Part shown: positions 17,453 through 25,479 of the stretch, in pieces | Position numbering within the stretch: the stretch's first letter is position 1 | Layout: each line of letters begins with the position of its first letter | Assembly (NCBI RefSeq): GCF_009711345.1 | Contig: NZ_SMMA01000059.1 | Location: forward strand, 91,738 to 155,737 | DNA length: 64,000 nt | Direction: 5' to 3' | Origin: Pseudovibrio flavus | GTDB lineage: Bacteria; Pseudomonadota; Alphaproteobacteria; Rhizobiales; Stappiaceae | Notes under the pieces: generated by a model | Databases searched by the model: none | What the model was told of the DNA's origin: nothing | The model's input: the letters and a program-made list of their open reading frames with translations, nothing else | Program-made: the position numbers and the translations under genes

Positions 17453-18718
17453 TTATTTGCGGCGATACAAACTGTAAAGCGGTGGAAGTTCGTCTTCTTC
17501 CAACTCCGGCGCATCAACGGGGCGAATATAGTCTCTCGGCTCTTCTAGTGGCAGCTCTGGCGCAGGGTGGGCAGGTGGCGCGCTCTCGTGGGTTACAACA
17601 GGGGTGCCCAGCTCCAGCTCCTCAATGCGTTCTCCCCGCTTCTGGATCTTTCCAGAAGAGACCAGAATTTGCTCTATGTCTTTGTTTGTTTGCGCATAAT
17701 GGGTTTGCAGCTTAGAGACGCGCTCTGTCAGTCTTCCTACATCCTCAAGCAGCTTGGAAACCTCTGCCTGAATGGTGTGGGCCTGCTCGCGCATGCGCGC
17801 ATCACGCAAAACCGACTGAACAACCTGAACGGAGAGCATAAGCAGCGATGGCGAAACGATCACCACATGCTGGCGGAAAGCCTTCTGCACCAGATCAGGA
17901 AAATTCTCGTAGATCTCGGCAAACACGCTTTCGGAGGGCACAAACATCAGCGCCGTTTCCTGCGTCTCTCCCGCGATGAGATACTTGGAGGAGATATCGT
18001 CTATGTGACGCGTGATATCACGACGAAAACGCGTTCCGGCAGCTTTATAGTCTTCCTGCGTTTCAGCATCTTGAAGCTGGTTATAGCCCTCAAGCGGAAA
18101 CTTGGCATCGATAACCAACTGCGGCGCGCCCGCTGGCATATGCACCACGCAGTCCGGTCTTGTGCGGTTAGATAGTGTAAACTGAAAAGAGAAGCTGGAA
18201 GGCGCGAGCGCATCCTCGATGATCTGCTCCATGCGGCGCTGGCCAAACGCACCGCGGGCTTGCTTGTCAGAAAAAATCTGCTGCAAGTTTGTCACCTGCC
18301 CCGCAAGCTCGCCCATAGTTTTGTGAGCGCGATCCAGCGTCGCCATACGCTCATGCAAACCGCGCAGGCTGTTGTGGGTTTGGCGATGGGTTTCCAAAAC
18401 CGATGCGCCCAACGTTTTGCCCATGCCGTCAAGACGATCATTGACCGTTCGCATGAGATCAGCCTGACGGGAGCCAAAAATCTCCGCCATGGTTTGCATG
18501 CGTCCCGTCATTTCACCTTGGGCTTCCATCAAACGCTCAAGCTTGGCTTCCAGATCATCCTGCCCGCCAAGGTCATAGCCGTAATCGCGTTGCTTTAATG
18601 CCTGCCGCGCTTTGTAGGCAGACCATAAAGCGCCAAGACAAGCCACCGCCAGTATGACGATGAGCACGGATTGCATGGAAAAGGCGATAGACCCAATGGA
18701 AAAAACGGTATTCTGCAT
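17453..18718 (-). CDS. rmuC: DNA recombination protein RmuC family
   Basis: About 421 residues from the ATG at 18718; starts at 18736 or 18676 are also possible. It has an N-terminal membrane anchor (MQSVLIVILAVACLGALWSAY), a coiled-coil region to about 150, then the RmuC nuclease-like core with LVIDAKFPLEGYNQL, AGTRFRRDITRHIDDIS and ALMFVPSESVFAEI, followed by another coiled coil and a Pro/Glu-rich acidic tail. RmuC proteins limit inversion between short inverted repeats, probably as membrane-tethered DNA nucleases. The core D-x-K motif is present. Confidence 0.9.
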   Translation of the reverse strand: MQNTVFSIGSIAFSMQSVLIVILAVACLGALWSAYKARQALKQRDYGYDLGGQDDLEAKLERLMEAQGEMTGRMQTMAEIFGSRQADLMRTVNDRLDGMGKTLGASVLETHRQTHNSLRGLHERMATLDRAHKTMGELAGQVTNLQQIFSDKQARGAFGQRRMEQIIEDALAPSSFSFQFTLSNRTRPDCVVHMPAGAPQLVIDAKFPLEGYNQLQDAETQEDYKAAGTRFRRDITRHIDDISSKYLIAGETQETALMFVPSESVFAEIYENFPDLVQKAFRQHVVIVSPSLLMLSVQVVQSVLRDARMREQAHTIQAEVSKLLEDVGRLTERVSKLQTHYAQTNKDIEQILVSSGKIQKRGERIEELELGTPVVTHESAPPAHPAPELPLEEPRDYIRPVDAPELEEDELPPLYSLYRRK

Positions 18719-18808
18719 GAAACAAAAATAGAACAAAACTGGTCAACAAAGTATTGCCAGCTAAAGTTTGTCCAAGCAAATTACCAAGGCATCGCTTAGG
18801 AAGCGGCC

Positions 18809-19558
18809 TTAGCGGCCGCCACCTGCTTCTAAAATAGCGCCAACACAATAAGAGGCGTCGTCAGACAGTAACCACATAATTGCTTTGGCAATTTCGTTTG
18901 CTGTCGCCACGCGTTTGATTGGAATAGTCGGCGCGATGGTTACAATGCGCTCGGGATCGCCCGTGCTTGCATGCAGCTCTGTATCTGTCATTCCCGGACG
19001 CACGCAGTTAACGCGGATGCCCTCACCTGCCACTTCCTTGCCAAGGCCGATGGTGAATGCCTCAACCGCGCCTTTGGAGGCTGCGTAGTCGATATTCTCA
19101 CCAGCTGCACCATTTTTGGCCGCGACAGAACTCACATTGACGATTGCACCGCCCTTGCCGCCGTTGGCGATGGACATGCGCCGCACGGCTTCACGAGCGC
19201 ATAGCATAGTGCCGAGCACGTTTACTCTCAGCGTTCTATCGATGCGGCCAAAGTCCATAGCATCGAGACGGGAATTGCGTCCCATAACACCAGCGTTATT
19301 GACCAAACCACCAAGCGGACCAAGCTCAGCCTCGCAGCGATCAAACATGGCGACAACTTCATCTTCACGGCTTACATCTGCCTGTGCGATGATTGCCTGA
19401 CCGCCGATTTCTTCGATCTCGGTTAACAGCCTGCGGGCCGCCTCATCGTTTGCCGTGTAGTTGATGCAAACGGGATAACCAGCCTTTGCAGCCATACGCG
19501 CAACTTGTGCGCCAATACCGCGACTTCCCCCAGTAACCAGCAGTGCTCCCAGTGTCAT
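18809..19558 (-). CDS. SDR family oxidoreductase
   Basis: A 249-residue classical short-chain dehydrogenase. NAD(P) site: LLVTGGSRGIGAQVARMAAKAG (about 6-27). NNAG motif: GLVNNAGVMG. Catalytic triad: Ser in IVNVSSVAAK, and Tyr and Lys in YAASKGAVEAF. The last strand has INVNCVRPGMTDTEL-like sequence (RVNCVRPGMTDTE). The substrate is not evident; it resembles YgfF/FabG-like reductases. It is divergent from def, with about 150 bases between. Confidence 0.85.
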   Translation of the reverse strand: MTLGALLVTGGSRGIGAQVARMAAKAGYPVCINYTANDEAARRLLTEIEEIGGQAIIAQADVSREDEVVAMFDRCEAELGPLGGLVNNAGVMGRNSRLDAMDFGRIDRTLRVNVLGTMLCAREAVRRMSIANGGKGGAIVNVSSVAAKNGAAGENIDYAASKGAVEAFTIGLGKEVAGEGIRVNCVRPGMTDTELHASTGDPERIVTIAPTIPIKRVATANEIAKAIMWLLSDDASYCVGAILEAGGGR

Positions 19559-19708
19559 TGTTTCCTCGCTTGTTGTGGCCTGTCTTGCTGCGAATAATGC
19601 TCAGGTTCACCACCTATGTCTATGGTATAAGGCCCAGACCCGCGTAAACCTGCATTTTGCTGTGTTTCTGGCGTTGACGTTCTGCCAGTGATTTTCTATC
19701 TGATCTGC

Positions 19709-20239
19709 ATGACAAAACGCGAAATTTATTTGGTGCCTGATGCCTGCCTTCGTACAAAATGCGAGCCGGTGGCAGAGGTCAACGACGAGATCCGTGCACT
19801 AGCTGATGACATGCTGGAGACAATGTATGCTGCTCCTGGCATTGGCCTCGCTGCACCTCAGATCGGCGTGACCAAGCGCCTTTTTGTTCTCGATGTAGCC
19901 GAGCGTGAGGCCGGTGAAGAGGACAAAAAAGAACCTATGGTTTTCATCAACCCGAAAATCACATGGGCTTCTGAGGAAACCTCTTTCTATCAGGAAGGCT
20001 GCTTGTCTATTCCTGATGTGTACGAGGACGTCGAGCGCCCGGAACGTGTTCGTGTTTCTTATCTGGACCGTGATGGTAAAGAGTGCGAGATCGAAGCTGA
20101 TGGTCTGCTGGCAACATGCATCCAGCATGAGTATGACCACCTCGATGGCGTTCTGTTCGTGGATCACCTCTCCCGCTTGAAGCGTGAGCGTACCATGAAG
20201 AAGTACTCCAAAGCCCAGAAAGCAAAGAATAGCGACTAA
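19709..20239 (+). CDS. def: Peptide deformylase
   Basis: A 176-residue enzyme removing the formyl group from nascent proteins. All three motifs are present: [10 protein letters not shown] (44-53), EGCLSIP (96-102, metal-ligand Cys) and QHEYDHLDG (His140, Glu141, His144). I chose the ATG at 19709 ([11 protein letters not shown], typical for the family); an in-frame GTG at 19688 would add seven hydrophobic residues. It is followed after 176 bases by fmt, the usual partner, which adds the formyl group to initiator tRNA. Confidence 0.96.
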   Translation: MTKREIYLVPDACLRTKCEPVAEVNDEIRALADDMLETMYAAPGIGLAAPQIGVTKRLFVLDVAEREAGEEDKKEPMVFINPKITWASEETSFYQEGCLSIPDVYEDVERPERVRVSYLDRDGKECEIEADGLLATCIQHEYDHLDGVLFVDHLSRLKRERTMKKYSKAQKAKNSD

Positions 20240-20307
20240 TCGGGCTTGGCGCTGCCTTTCGCCGCCCCTTGCCACGCAAGGATGAAAGGAAAGCTGCCGC
20301 GATAAAA

Positions 20308-20332
20308 CCCATAGCGGGCTTGCTGCTATGGG
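20308..20332 (+). other. Stem-loop between def and fmt
   Basis: CCCATAGC at 20308-20315 pairs perfectly with GCTATGGG at 20325-20332 across a 9-base loop. No T-run follows, so this is not a standard terminator; it may stabilise or process a def-fmt transcript. Confidence 0.4.
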
Positions 20333-20415
20333 CCTTGCAGAACCGCCCCATATTGCGCTTCTGCTCCCTGCAATGAAATTAATTGATACTCCAAGCAACA
20401 GGCAGGCTTAACACC

Positions 20416-21357
20416 ATGTCCCTTCGTGTCATCTTTATGGGTACACCCGACTTTTCCGTTCCAACTCTTATGGAGATCGTTGGTCAGGGCTGGGATGTCG
20501 TAGCCTGTTATTCGCAGCCTCCGCGCAAAGCGGGCCGCGGTATGGAGCTTAAAAAGACCCCTGTTCATGAAGCAGCCGAAAGCCTTGGCATTCCCGTCTT
20601 CACCCCAACTTCGCTGAAGTCCGAGGAAGAACAGGAACGTTTCCGTTCGTTTGACGCCGATGTTGCTGTCGTTGTTGCCTACGGCCTGCTGCTGCCAAAA
20701 GCCATTCTTGATGCGCCAGAACATGGCTGCTTGAACGGTCACGCTTCTATGCTGCCACGCTGGCGCGGCGCAGCGCCAATCAACCGCGCGATTATGGCGG
20801 GCGATAAAGAGACCGCTATTCAGGTGATGCGCATGGAAGAAGGGCTGGACACCGGCCCAGTTTGCATGAGCGAAACCGTAGCTATCACGGAAAACATGAC
20901 CGCTGGCGAGTTGCATGATCGCCTCTCTACCCTAGGCGGTGATGTGATGGTGCGCGCACTTTCCGCACTCTCGCGTGGCGGCCTTGGTGAGGTCGCTCAG
21001 GCAGAAGAAGGCGTGACCTACGCCAAGAAGCTGGAAAAGAGCGAAACACGCATCGACTGGTCGCAGCCTGCGCAGGCGGTTCACAACCACATTCGCGGCC
21101 TCTCTCCATTCCCGGGTGCTTGGTGCGAAATGCCGCTTGGCAGCAAAATGGAGCGCGTGAAGGTTCTACGCAGCGCATTGGCTGAAGGTCAGGGCGAAGC
21201 AGGCACCGTTCTCGTTGCAGAAGGTGACACTCTCACCATCGCTTGCGGCGAAGGCGCGGTTAAGCTGGTGCAGGTTCAGCGTGCCGGTAAGCGTGCAGCG
21301 CCTGCTGAAGAGTTTTTGCGCGGTGCCAACCTTAAGGCCGGAACCACTGTTTCCTAA
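20416..21357 (+). CDS. fmt: Methionyl-tRNA formyltransferase
   Basis: A 313-residue enzyme, started at the ATG at 20416 ([16 protein letters not shown], the family's usual opening); an upstream TTG at 20383 is rejected. The formyltransferase motif [16 protein letters not shown] carries the catalytic Asn and His, and the catalytic Asp lies in EGLDTGPV. The C-terminal domain (about 205-310) binds the tRNA. It formylates Met-tRNAfMet with 10-formyl-THF. One variation is Met for Leu in H-x-S-L-L-P. Confidence 0.96.
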   Translation: MSLRVIFMGTPDFSVPTLMEIVGQGWDVVACYSQPPRKAGRGMELKKTPVHEAAESLGIPVFTPTSLKSEEEQERFRSFDADVAVVVAYGLLLPKAILDAPEHGCLNGHASMLPRWRGAAPINRAIMAGDKETAIQVMRMEEGLDTGPVCMSETVAITENMTAGELHDRLSTLGGDVMVRALSALSRGGLGEVAQAEEGVTYAKKLEKSETRIDWSQPAQAVHNHIRGLSPFPGAWCEMPLGSKMERVKVLRSALAEGQGEAGTVLVAEGDTLTIACGEGAVKLVQVQRAGKRAAPAEEFLRGANLKAGTTVS

Positions 21358-21409
21358 GACGAAGAACTCATCTAGTGTAAGGCGATGAGCCCGACCCAGT
21401 GAGGTATTT

Positions 21410-21937
21410 ATGGAGCAGGACATCACATCCTTCACGATCCACCCGTTTACAGCGGGTGAAGACGGCGCTGTCGATGACTTGCTTAAACGCTGCTTTATCA
21501 GCGGATTGGAGGCCAGCCTTGTGGCCTCCTTGCGCGGCTGCGGCGCGATAATCCTTGAACTTGTTGCCAAAGATAATGCCGGAAACATTATCGGCTGCAT
21601 TGTTCTTTCCCGCGTCACCGGTAGCGGACCTGCCCACGCGCTTTACATCTCCTCCCTTGCACCTGTAGCCGTTGATCCAGCTTTTGAAGGGCAAGGCGTG
21701 GGATCGGCGCTCATTCAAGAGGCGATTGACCAGCTGACCGGCATGGGAGAGGATCTCATTTTGGCCCTTGGCCCATCCGCTTATTTCTCCCGATTTGGCT
21801 TTGATGTCGAGCTTGCCAAAAAGGTAACCGGCCCCTACGCAGGCCCTGTCTTCATGGCTCTTGCGCTAACGGCCAAAGGACGCGCTGACCTTCCCGCAGA
21901 GGTTTCCTACCCTACCCCGTTTACGGATATGGATTAG
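21410..21937 (+). CDS. GNAT family N-acetyltransferase
   Basis: A 175-residue acetyltransferase. It has beta-strand 4 with LYISSLAPVAVDPAFEGQGVG, in which EGQGVGSALI is the acetyl-CoA pyrophosphate loop (Q/R-x-x-G-x-G/A), then ILALGPSAYFSRFGFDVE typical of YhbS-like GNATs. It starts 52 bases after fmt and probably shares its transcript. Family members acetylate small amines, tRNA or proteins; the substrate here is unknown. Confidence 0.82.
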   Translation: MEQDITSFTIHPFTAGEDGAVDDLLKRCFISGLEASLVASLRGCGAIILELVAKDNAGNIIGCIVLSRVTGSGPAHALYISSLAPVAVDPAFEGQGVGSALIQEAIDQLTGMGEDLILALGPSAYFSRFGFDVELAKKVTGPYAGPVFMALALTAKGRADLPAEVSYPTPFTDMD

Positions 21938-22109
21938 AGCGCACCGCTTCCCATACGAAAGTTTTTTCCGGCTGTCTCGCTGCTGCCATTATCTGCCCGT
22001 AGAAGCTGCGCGGCGATATTCTACGCGTGCGGGCTACACCTTGTCGCAGAGACTTTAGCCAGCGGTATCGGCTAGTTTATCGGCACTTACAAAAATGGTG
22101 AGGCGCGCA

Positions 22110-22131
22110 GGCTCAAAGAGCCAATTTGAGC
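22110..22131 (+). promoter_or_regulatory. Two overlapping, mutually exclusive stems in the leader of a GNAT gene
   Basis: GGCTC (22110-22114) can pair with GAGCC (22118-22122) over an AAA loop, or GCTCAAA (22111-22117) can pair with TTTGAGC (22125-22131). The two stems share bases and cannot form together. They lie about 27 bases ahead of the ATG at 22158. A switch role is speculative. Confidence 0.25.
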
Positions 22132-22157
22132 GCAGCCCCCGAAAGGACCAAATAAAA

Positions 22158-22769
22158 ATGACAGTGATCACGGTAAGGCACGGCCTGCCAGAGCACATGC
22201 GTGTGCGCGGGGCCGAGCTGGTAATGCATGCGGCAACAGACGAATTTCTCGGTATTTTGGGTAGCGAGAAAGCTTCGCTCGCTCTTATCGAGGGTGCGTT
22301 GGCCAAAACGCTCTGCCTGACCGCTGAAAAAGATGGCGAACTGGTTGGCTTGCTTACACTCGGCACAAGCGAAGCCCCTGCTCTGGACATCACTATGGAT
22401 GATCTGAAGCAGCACTTTAGCTGGGTGATGCGCGGTTTGCGTGCGTGGCTGCTTGAAGAGCTGATGAACACCAAGGTGCATCCAGGCAGCCTTTACGTTT
22501 ACACCATCGCAGTTGATCCTGCGCATTCCGGTCAGGGTATCGGCAGCCAGTTGTTTGATGCGCTGGAAGCCTATGCAGACGAACAGTTGATCGACTGCTT
22601 GCAGCTTAAGGTGACCACGACCAACGTCCGCGCTCAGGCTCTTTACCAGCGCCGCGGCTATAGCATCGTGAAGACCATCAACATTCGTCCATGGGACACG
22701 TTGCTGGGTCTTTCCTACAATGCTGACTACCTGATGGAACGTCAGCGTATGCTGATGGCAGCAGAGTAA
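22158..22769 (+). CDS. GNAT family N-acetyltransferase
   Basis: A 203-residue acetyltransferase from the ATG at 22158, with GAAAGGA ten bases upstream; an in-frame upstream ATG at 22095 has no comparable site. It has strand 4 and the acetyl-CoA loop LYVYTIAVDPAHSGQGIGSQLFDAL (loop SGQGIG), then CLQLKVTTTNVRAQALYQRRGYSIV, the classic end of the fold. The N-terminal 100 residues hold an extra helical region. A rho-independent terminator follows. The substrate is unknown; its position among def, fmt, truA and map is noted but does not prove a role in protein N-termini. Confidence 0.82.
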   Translation: MTVITVRHGLPEHMRVRGAELVMHAATDEFLGILGSEKASLALIEGALAKTLCLTAEKDGELVGLLTLGTSEAPALDITMDDLKQHFSWVMRGLRAWLLEELMNTKVHPGSLYVYTIAVDPAHSGQGIGSQLFDALEAYADEQLIDCLQLKVTTTNVRAQALYQRRGYSIVKTINIRPWDTLLGLSYNADYLMERQRMLMAAE

Positions 22770-22785
22770 GAAACACCAGAGCCTA

Positions 22786-22822
22786 CCGCCTTCTACCCCT
22801 TGCGGGTTGTCATAGAAGGCGG
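22786..22822 (+). other. 10-bp stem-loop after GNAT gene
   Basis: CCGCCTTCTA (22786-22795) pairs perfectly with TAGAAGGCGG (22813-22822); the loop contains a smaller CCC/GGG pair. No T-run follows. A true terminator hairpin lies 25 bases further on, so this may be a 3' stability element. Confidence 0.45.
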
Positions 22823-22847
22823 AGTGCGCTAACAGGCCTTTACATTT

Positions 22848-22880
22848 CATCGCTCTGCCTTAAGCAGGGCGATGTTTTTA
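22848..22880 (+). terminator. Intrinsic terminator between GNAT gene and truA
   Basis: CATCGC-T-CTGC pairs with GCAG-G-GCGATG (22848-22858 with 22864-22874, one G-U pair) over a 5-base loop, followed by TTTTTATT. It would end the def-fmt-GNAT transcript; truA starts 29 bases after the hairpin. Confidence 0.7.
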
Positions 22881-22902
22881 TTCAGGCAGTAGAGACTAGA
22901 GA

Positions 22903-23751
22903 ATGCCCCGCTATAAAGTTACCGTTGAGTATGATGGCCGCAATTTCTTCGGCTGGCAGCGACAGGATAATGGCCCCACCGTTCAGGGCTCCGTCGAGCG
23001 TGCCGTAAAAGCGTTTAGCGGCGAAACGGTAACCATTGGCGCTGCGGGCCGCACAGACTCCGGCGTGCACGGCATTGGTCAGGTTTGCCATATCGACCTT
23101 TCCAAGGAATGGCCGGAAGACACTATTCTCAATGCGCTGAACTTCCATTTGCAGCCCGATGCCGTTGCCATTCTCAAAGTAGAAAAAGCTGGCGAAGGCT
23201 TTGACGCACGCTTTTCCGCGATCCGTCGCCATTACCGCTACCGCATCGAAAACCGCCCGATGCCGCTGACCCACTACCGTGGTCTTGCTTGGCATGTGAA
23301 GCCGGAACTTGATGCCGAAGCCATGAACGATGCTGCGCAGGTTCTGCTGGGTCATCACGACTTCACCACCTTCCGCCACACCCGTTGTCAGGCCAAGAGC
23401 CCGTGGAAGACCATGGAACGCGTTGTGGTTTATCGCCGTGAACAGAGCGTTTTTATGGAATGCTCTTCGCGCTCCTTCCTGCACAATCAGGTGCGCTCCA
23501 TGATTGGCTCTTTGAAGCTGGTTGGCGAAGGCCGCTGGACCAAGGACGATCTGCGTAATGCGCTGGAAGCCAAAGACCGCAAAGCCTGCGGCCCCGTTGC
23601 TGTGCCGGACGGGCTATATCTAACACAGGTTGATTACCGCTCGCCTGAAGAAGATCTGCGCTCGCTGCGTGAGTATCAGGAAAGCCAGAAAGCGCAGGCG
23701 GACAGCGCTGGCGACAATGCCCGCGATCTGGAAGAGGATGCAGACGCTTAA
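22903..23751 (+). CDS. truA: tRNA pseudouridine(38-40) synthase TruA
   Basis: A 282-residue synthase that modifies uridines 38-40 of tRNA anticodon stems. It starts MPRYKVTVEYDGRNFFGWQRQ, the family opening. The catalytic Asp is in AAGRTDSGVHG (about residue 51), with Gly in place of the usual Ala after His. It continues with HYRYRIENR, HDFTTFRHTRCQAKSP and FLHNQVRSMIGSLKLVGEG. The C-terminal 25 residues are acidic and Gln/Ala-rich, an extension beyond the usual end. A bidirectional terminator separates it from map. Confidence 0.95.
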   Translation: MPRYKVTVEYDGRNFFGWQRQDNGPTVQGSVERAVKAFSGETVTIGAAGRTDSGVHGIGQVCHIDLSKEWPEDTILNALNFHLQPDAVAILKVEKAGEGFDARFSAIRRHYRYRIENRPMPLTHYRGLAWHVKPELDAEAMNDAAQVLLGHHDFTTFRHTRCQAKSPWKTMERVVVYRREQSVFMECSSRSFLHNQVRSMIGSLKLVGEGRWTKDDLRNALEAKDRKACGPVAVPDGLYLTQVDYRSPEEDLRSLREYQESQKAQADSAGDNARDLEEDADA

Positions 23752-23780
23752 GCGCGTCTTCTAAGAGATAGAGCTTATGC

Positions 23781-23808
23781 AAAGGGCCCGTCACGCGGGC
23801 CTTTTTCT
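23781..23808. terminator. Bidirectional terminator between truA and map
   Basis: GGCCCG (23785-23790) and CGGGCC (23796-23801) form a G+C-rich stem over TCACG, flanked by AAA on the left and TTTTT on the right. It lies between two converging genes and can serve both, more strongly for truA. Confidence 0.75.
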
Positions 23809-23880
23809 GTTTTGGCAAGATTACCTGATACCGAAGCAGCGCTGCTCCTTGCCATTCTGGCAGTGAGAGCACCCGCTCAT

Positions 23881-24645
23881 TTACCCGATGCGTTCGTTCG
23901 CACCCAGAGTTAGGATTTCGTATCCGGTCTCGGTCACCAGCACCGTATGCTCCCACTGGGCAGAGAGTTTTTTGTCAACGGTAACCACTGTCCAGCCGTC
24001 TTTCTTGGTGCGGGTTCTTTCCCCGCCCTGATTAAGCATCGGTTCGATTGTGAAGGTCATACCCGCCCTCAGCTTCTTACCAGCGCCGCGTCGGCCGAAA
24101 TGCAGAACACTTGGCTCCTCGTGCATTTCTCGCCCGATACCGTGACCGCAATAATCACGCACTATGCTGTACTTGCGCTTTTCCGCGTAGCTTTGGATAG
24201 CAAACCCGATATCGCCCAAGGTCGCACCCGGTTTAACGACCCTGATACCTGCCAGCAGCGCTTTATAGGTCGTATCAACCAGCTTACGAGCCGCGGGAGA
24301 GGCCTCCGGCATTACATAGGTTCTGCTTGCATCAGCGATGAAGCCGTCCTTCTCCAGCGTGATATCAAGATTGACGATATCAGTGGCAGCCAGCTTGCAT
24401 GTGGCGCTTGGCATACCGTGGCAAACCACATCGTTTACTGATGAGTTGAGCACATAGGCGTAGCCGTATTGGCCTTTACTGGCAGGGCGTGCCTTTAGCT
24501 CATTGACGATAAAGTCTTCTACCTTATCGTTGATTTCCATCGTGGTACGACCAACCACAACGAACTCGTCAAGCATATCGAAGACCTGAGCCAGCAGCTT
24601 GCCAGAAGCGCGCATCAGCTCGATTTCAGCAGGGCTTTTAATCAT
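23881..24645 (-). CDS. map: Methionine aminopeptidase, type I
   Basis: A 254-residue enzyme removing initiator Met from proteins after deformylation. I chose the ATG at 24645 (MIKSPAEIELMRASG), which overlaps the end of the ParD-like gene by 8 bases. The metal-binding residues are visible: VNLDITLEKDGFIADASRTY (two Asp), CGHGIGREMHEEP (His), TIEPML (Glu) and the final Glu in QWEHTVLVTE. Compared with E. coli Map (264 residues) it is normal in length. The coupling to a ParD-like gene is seen in other alphaproteobacteria as well, as far as I recall. Confidence 0.95.
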   Translation of the reverse strand: MIKSPAEIELMRASGKLLAQVFDMLDEFVVVGRTTMEINDKVEDFIVNELKARPASKGQYGYAYVLNSSVNDVVCHGMPSATCKLAATDIVNLDITLEKDGFIADASRTYVMPEASPAARKLVDTTYKALLAGIRVVKPGATLGDIGFAIQSYAEKRKYSIVRDYCGHGIGREMHEEPSVLHFGRRGAGKKLRAGMTFTIEPMLNQGGERTRTKKDGWTVVTVDKKLSAQWEHTVLVTETGYEILTLGANERIG

Positions 24646-24847
24646 CAATCTTGTCCTTGGTCGGCAGAACATCGGCTTCTTCCAGCAAGCCCTCGATGAT
24701 TTGCGTGAACGTCTTGTTCGGGTTCAGCTCTGCCAGCCTGCCCATCTTCAACCAGAATTCCGCCTGCGAATTCATAGACCTAGACATCACGATGCTGGCC
24801 TTGCGGACCTCATCATGGAGATCATCCGAAATTTTTACGATACCCAT
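24638..24847 (-). CDS. ParD-like antitoxin family protein
   Basis: A 69-residue protein starting MGIVKISDDLHDEVRKAS, a ribbon-helix-helix-like strand and helix, followed by SMNSQAEFWLKMGRLAELNP. This matches the family annotated as ParD-like antitoxin of type II systems. Its 3' end overlaps the map start (GATGATTAA) and it is evidently cotranscribed with map. No toxin gene lies on either side: upstream is a 118-base AT-rich gap. It may therefore be a DNA-binding regulator of map rather than half of a toxin-antitoxin pair; this is inference. Confidence 0.75.
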   Translation of the reverse strand: MGIVKISDDLHDEVRKASIVMSRSMNSQAEFWLKMGRLAELNPNKTFTQIIEGLLEEADVLPTKDKIDD

Positions 24848-24901
24848 TGGTTACCTCTGGAAGAGCATTTCCCCTCGCTGTAGACCAAATGGAAAAGATC
24901 C

Positions 24902-24923
24902 GCAATAAATTATTATTAATTGC
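24902..24923 (-). promoter_or_regulatory. AT-rich inverted repeat upstream of ParD-like gene
   Basis: GCAAT (24902-24906) and ATTGC (24919-24923) flank an A/T-only core, about 55 bases ahead of the ParD-like start. Ribbon-helix-helix proteins often bind such sites near their own promoters, so this is a candidate operator. Confidence 0.3.
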
Positions 24924-24965
24924 TATATATCGCTACACAACACTTCATGAGAAGAAGGAGGGTAG

Positions 24966-25391
24966 CTACCGTAAGTCGCATCGAGAGGGCGCTGGCCCAT
25001 ATGTATCATCGTAGATCTTAGTCAGAGAAACATCTCCAACGAACCAATACTTGTTGGCGTCATTTGGAATCCCCAATTCGGCGCAAAGAGTTTCCCGAAG
25101 GGGCGTAAGATGGATCTCCTGCCCGCGCCAATAAAGCGTGCGCTCGGTATAGACCTCGATGTCTTCGTCAGGAGAGGCAGAAAACGTTAGTTTGTCACCA
25201 ATAGACAGCCCGCATGTGAAGTAATTAATAGGCGGGCGGCGCTCTTTTGTGCTTTCCAATCTTCCCAGTTGAAGACCAGCCTCCCAAAGTACCAAGCTAG
25301 CTTTTTGGTTCTCGGCATCCTTATTCAGGAGCCTGCGGGCATTTGAGATGAGCGTTTTGAGCTGCTCTTCAGACATCTTTTCGTAGTTCAT
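24966..25391 (-). CDS. Hypothetical protein, unrecognised
   Basis: A 141-residue protein from the ATG at 25391, with GGAGTG five bases upstream; a GTG two codons earlier is possible. Residues 1-40 are a charged helix (MNYEKMSEEQLKTLISNARRLL). The second half is beta-rich with ISIGDKLTFSASPDED-like sequence (LSIGDKLTFSASPDEDIEV), YTERTLYWRGQEIHLTPL and KYWFVGDVSLTKIYDDTYGP. There is no signal peptide or membrane segment. I do not recognise the family. The gene stands alone between AT-rich gaps, same strand as its neighbours. Confidence 0.6.
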   Translation of the reverse strand: MNYEKMSEEQLKTLISNARRLLNKDAENQKASLVLWEAGLQLGRLESTKERRPPINYFTCGLSIGDKLTFSASPDEDIEVYTERTLYWRGQEIHLTPLRETLCAELGIPNDANKYWFVGDVSLTKIYDDTYGPAPSRCDLR

Positions 25392-25479
25392 GGTCACTCC
25401 GATGGCACACTATTTTGCCTGAGCATTCAAAGAACTACATCGATTCTGGCCAGAGCCATATATAGTTGAAACAACGACC

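Noticed and set aside
19799..20398. Open frame of 199 codons on the minus strand opposite def
   Set aside because: def carries its three metal-site motifs on the plus strand; the antisense product has no coherent fold pattern.
24638..24847. Complete type II toxin-antitoxin pair
   Set aside because: Only the ParD-like half is present. The next gene is map, and the upstream gap is too short for a toxin gene.
24961..24970. Perfect palindrome GGTAGCTACC at the end of the hypothetical gene
   Set aside because: It overlaps the stop codon region, is a single short site and has no second copy nearby.
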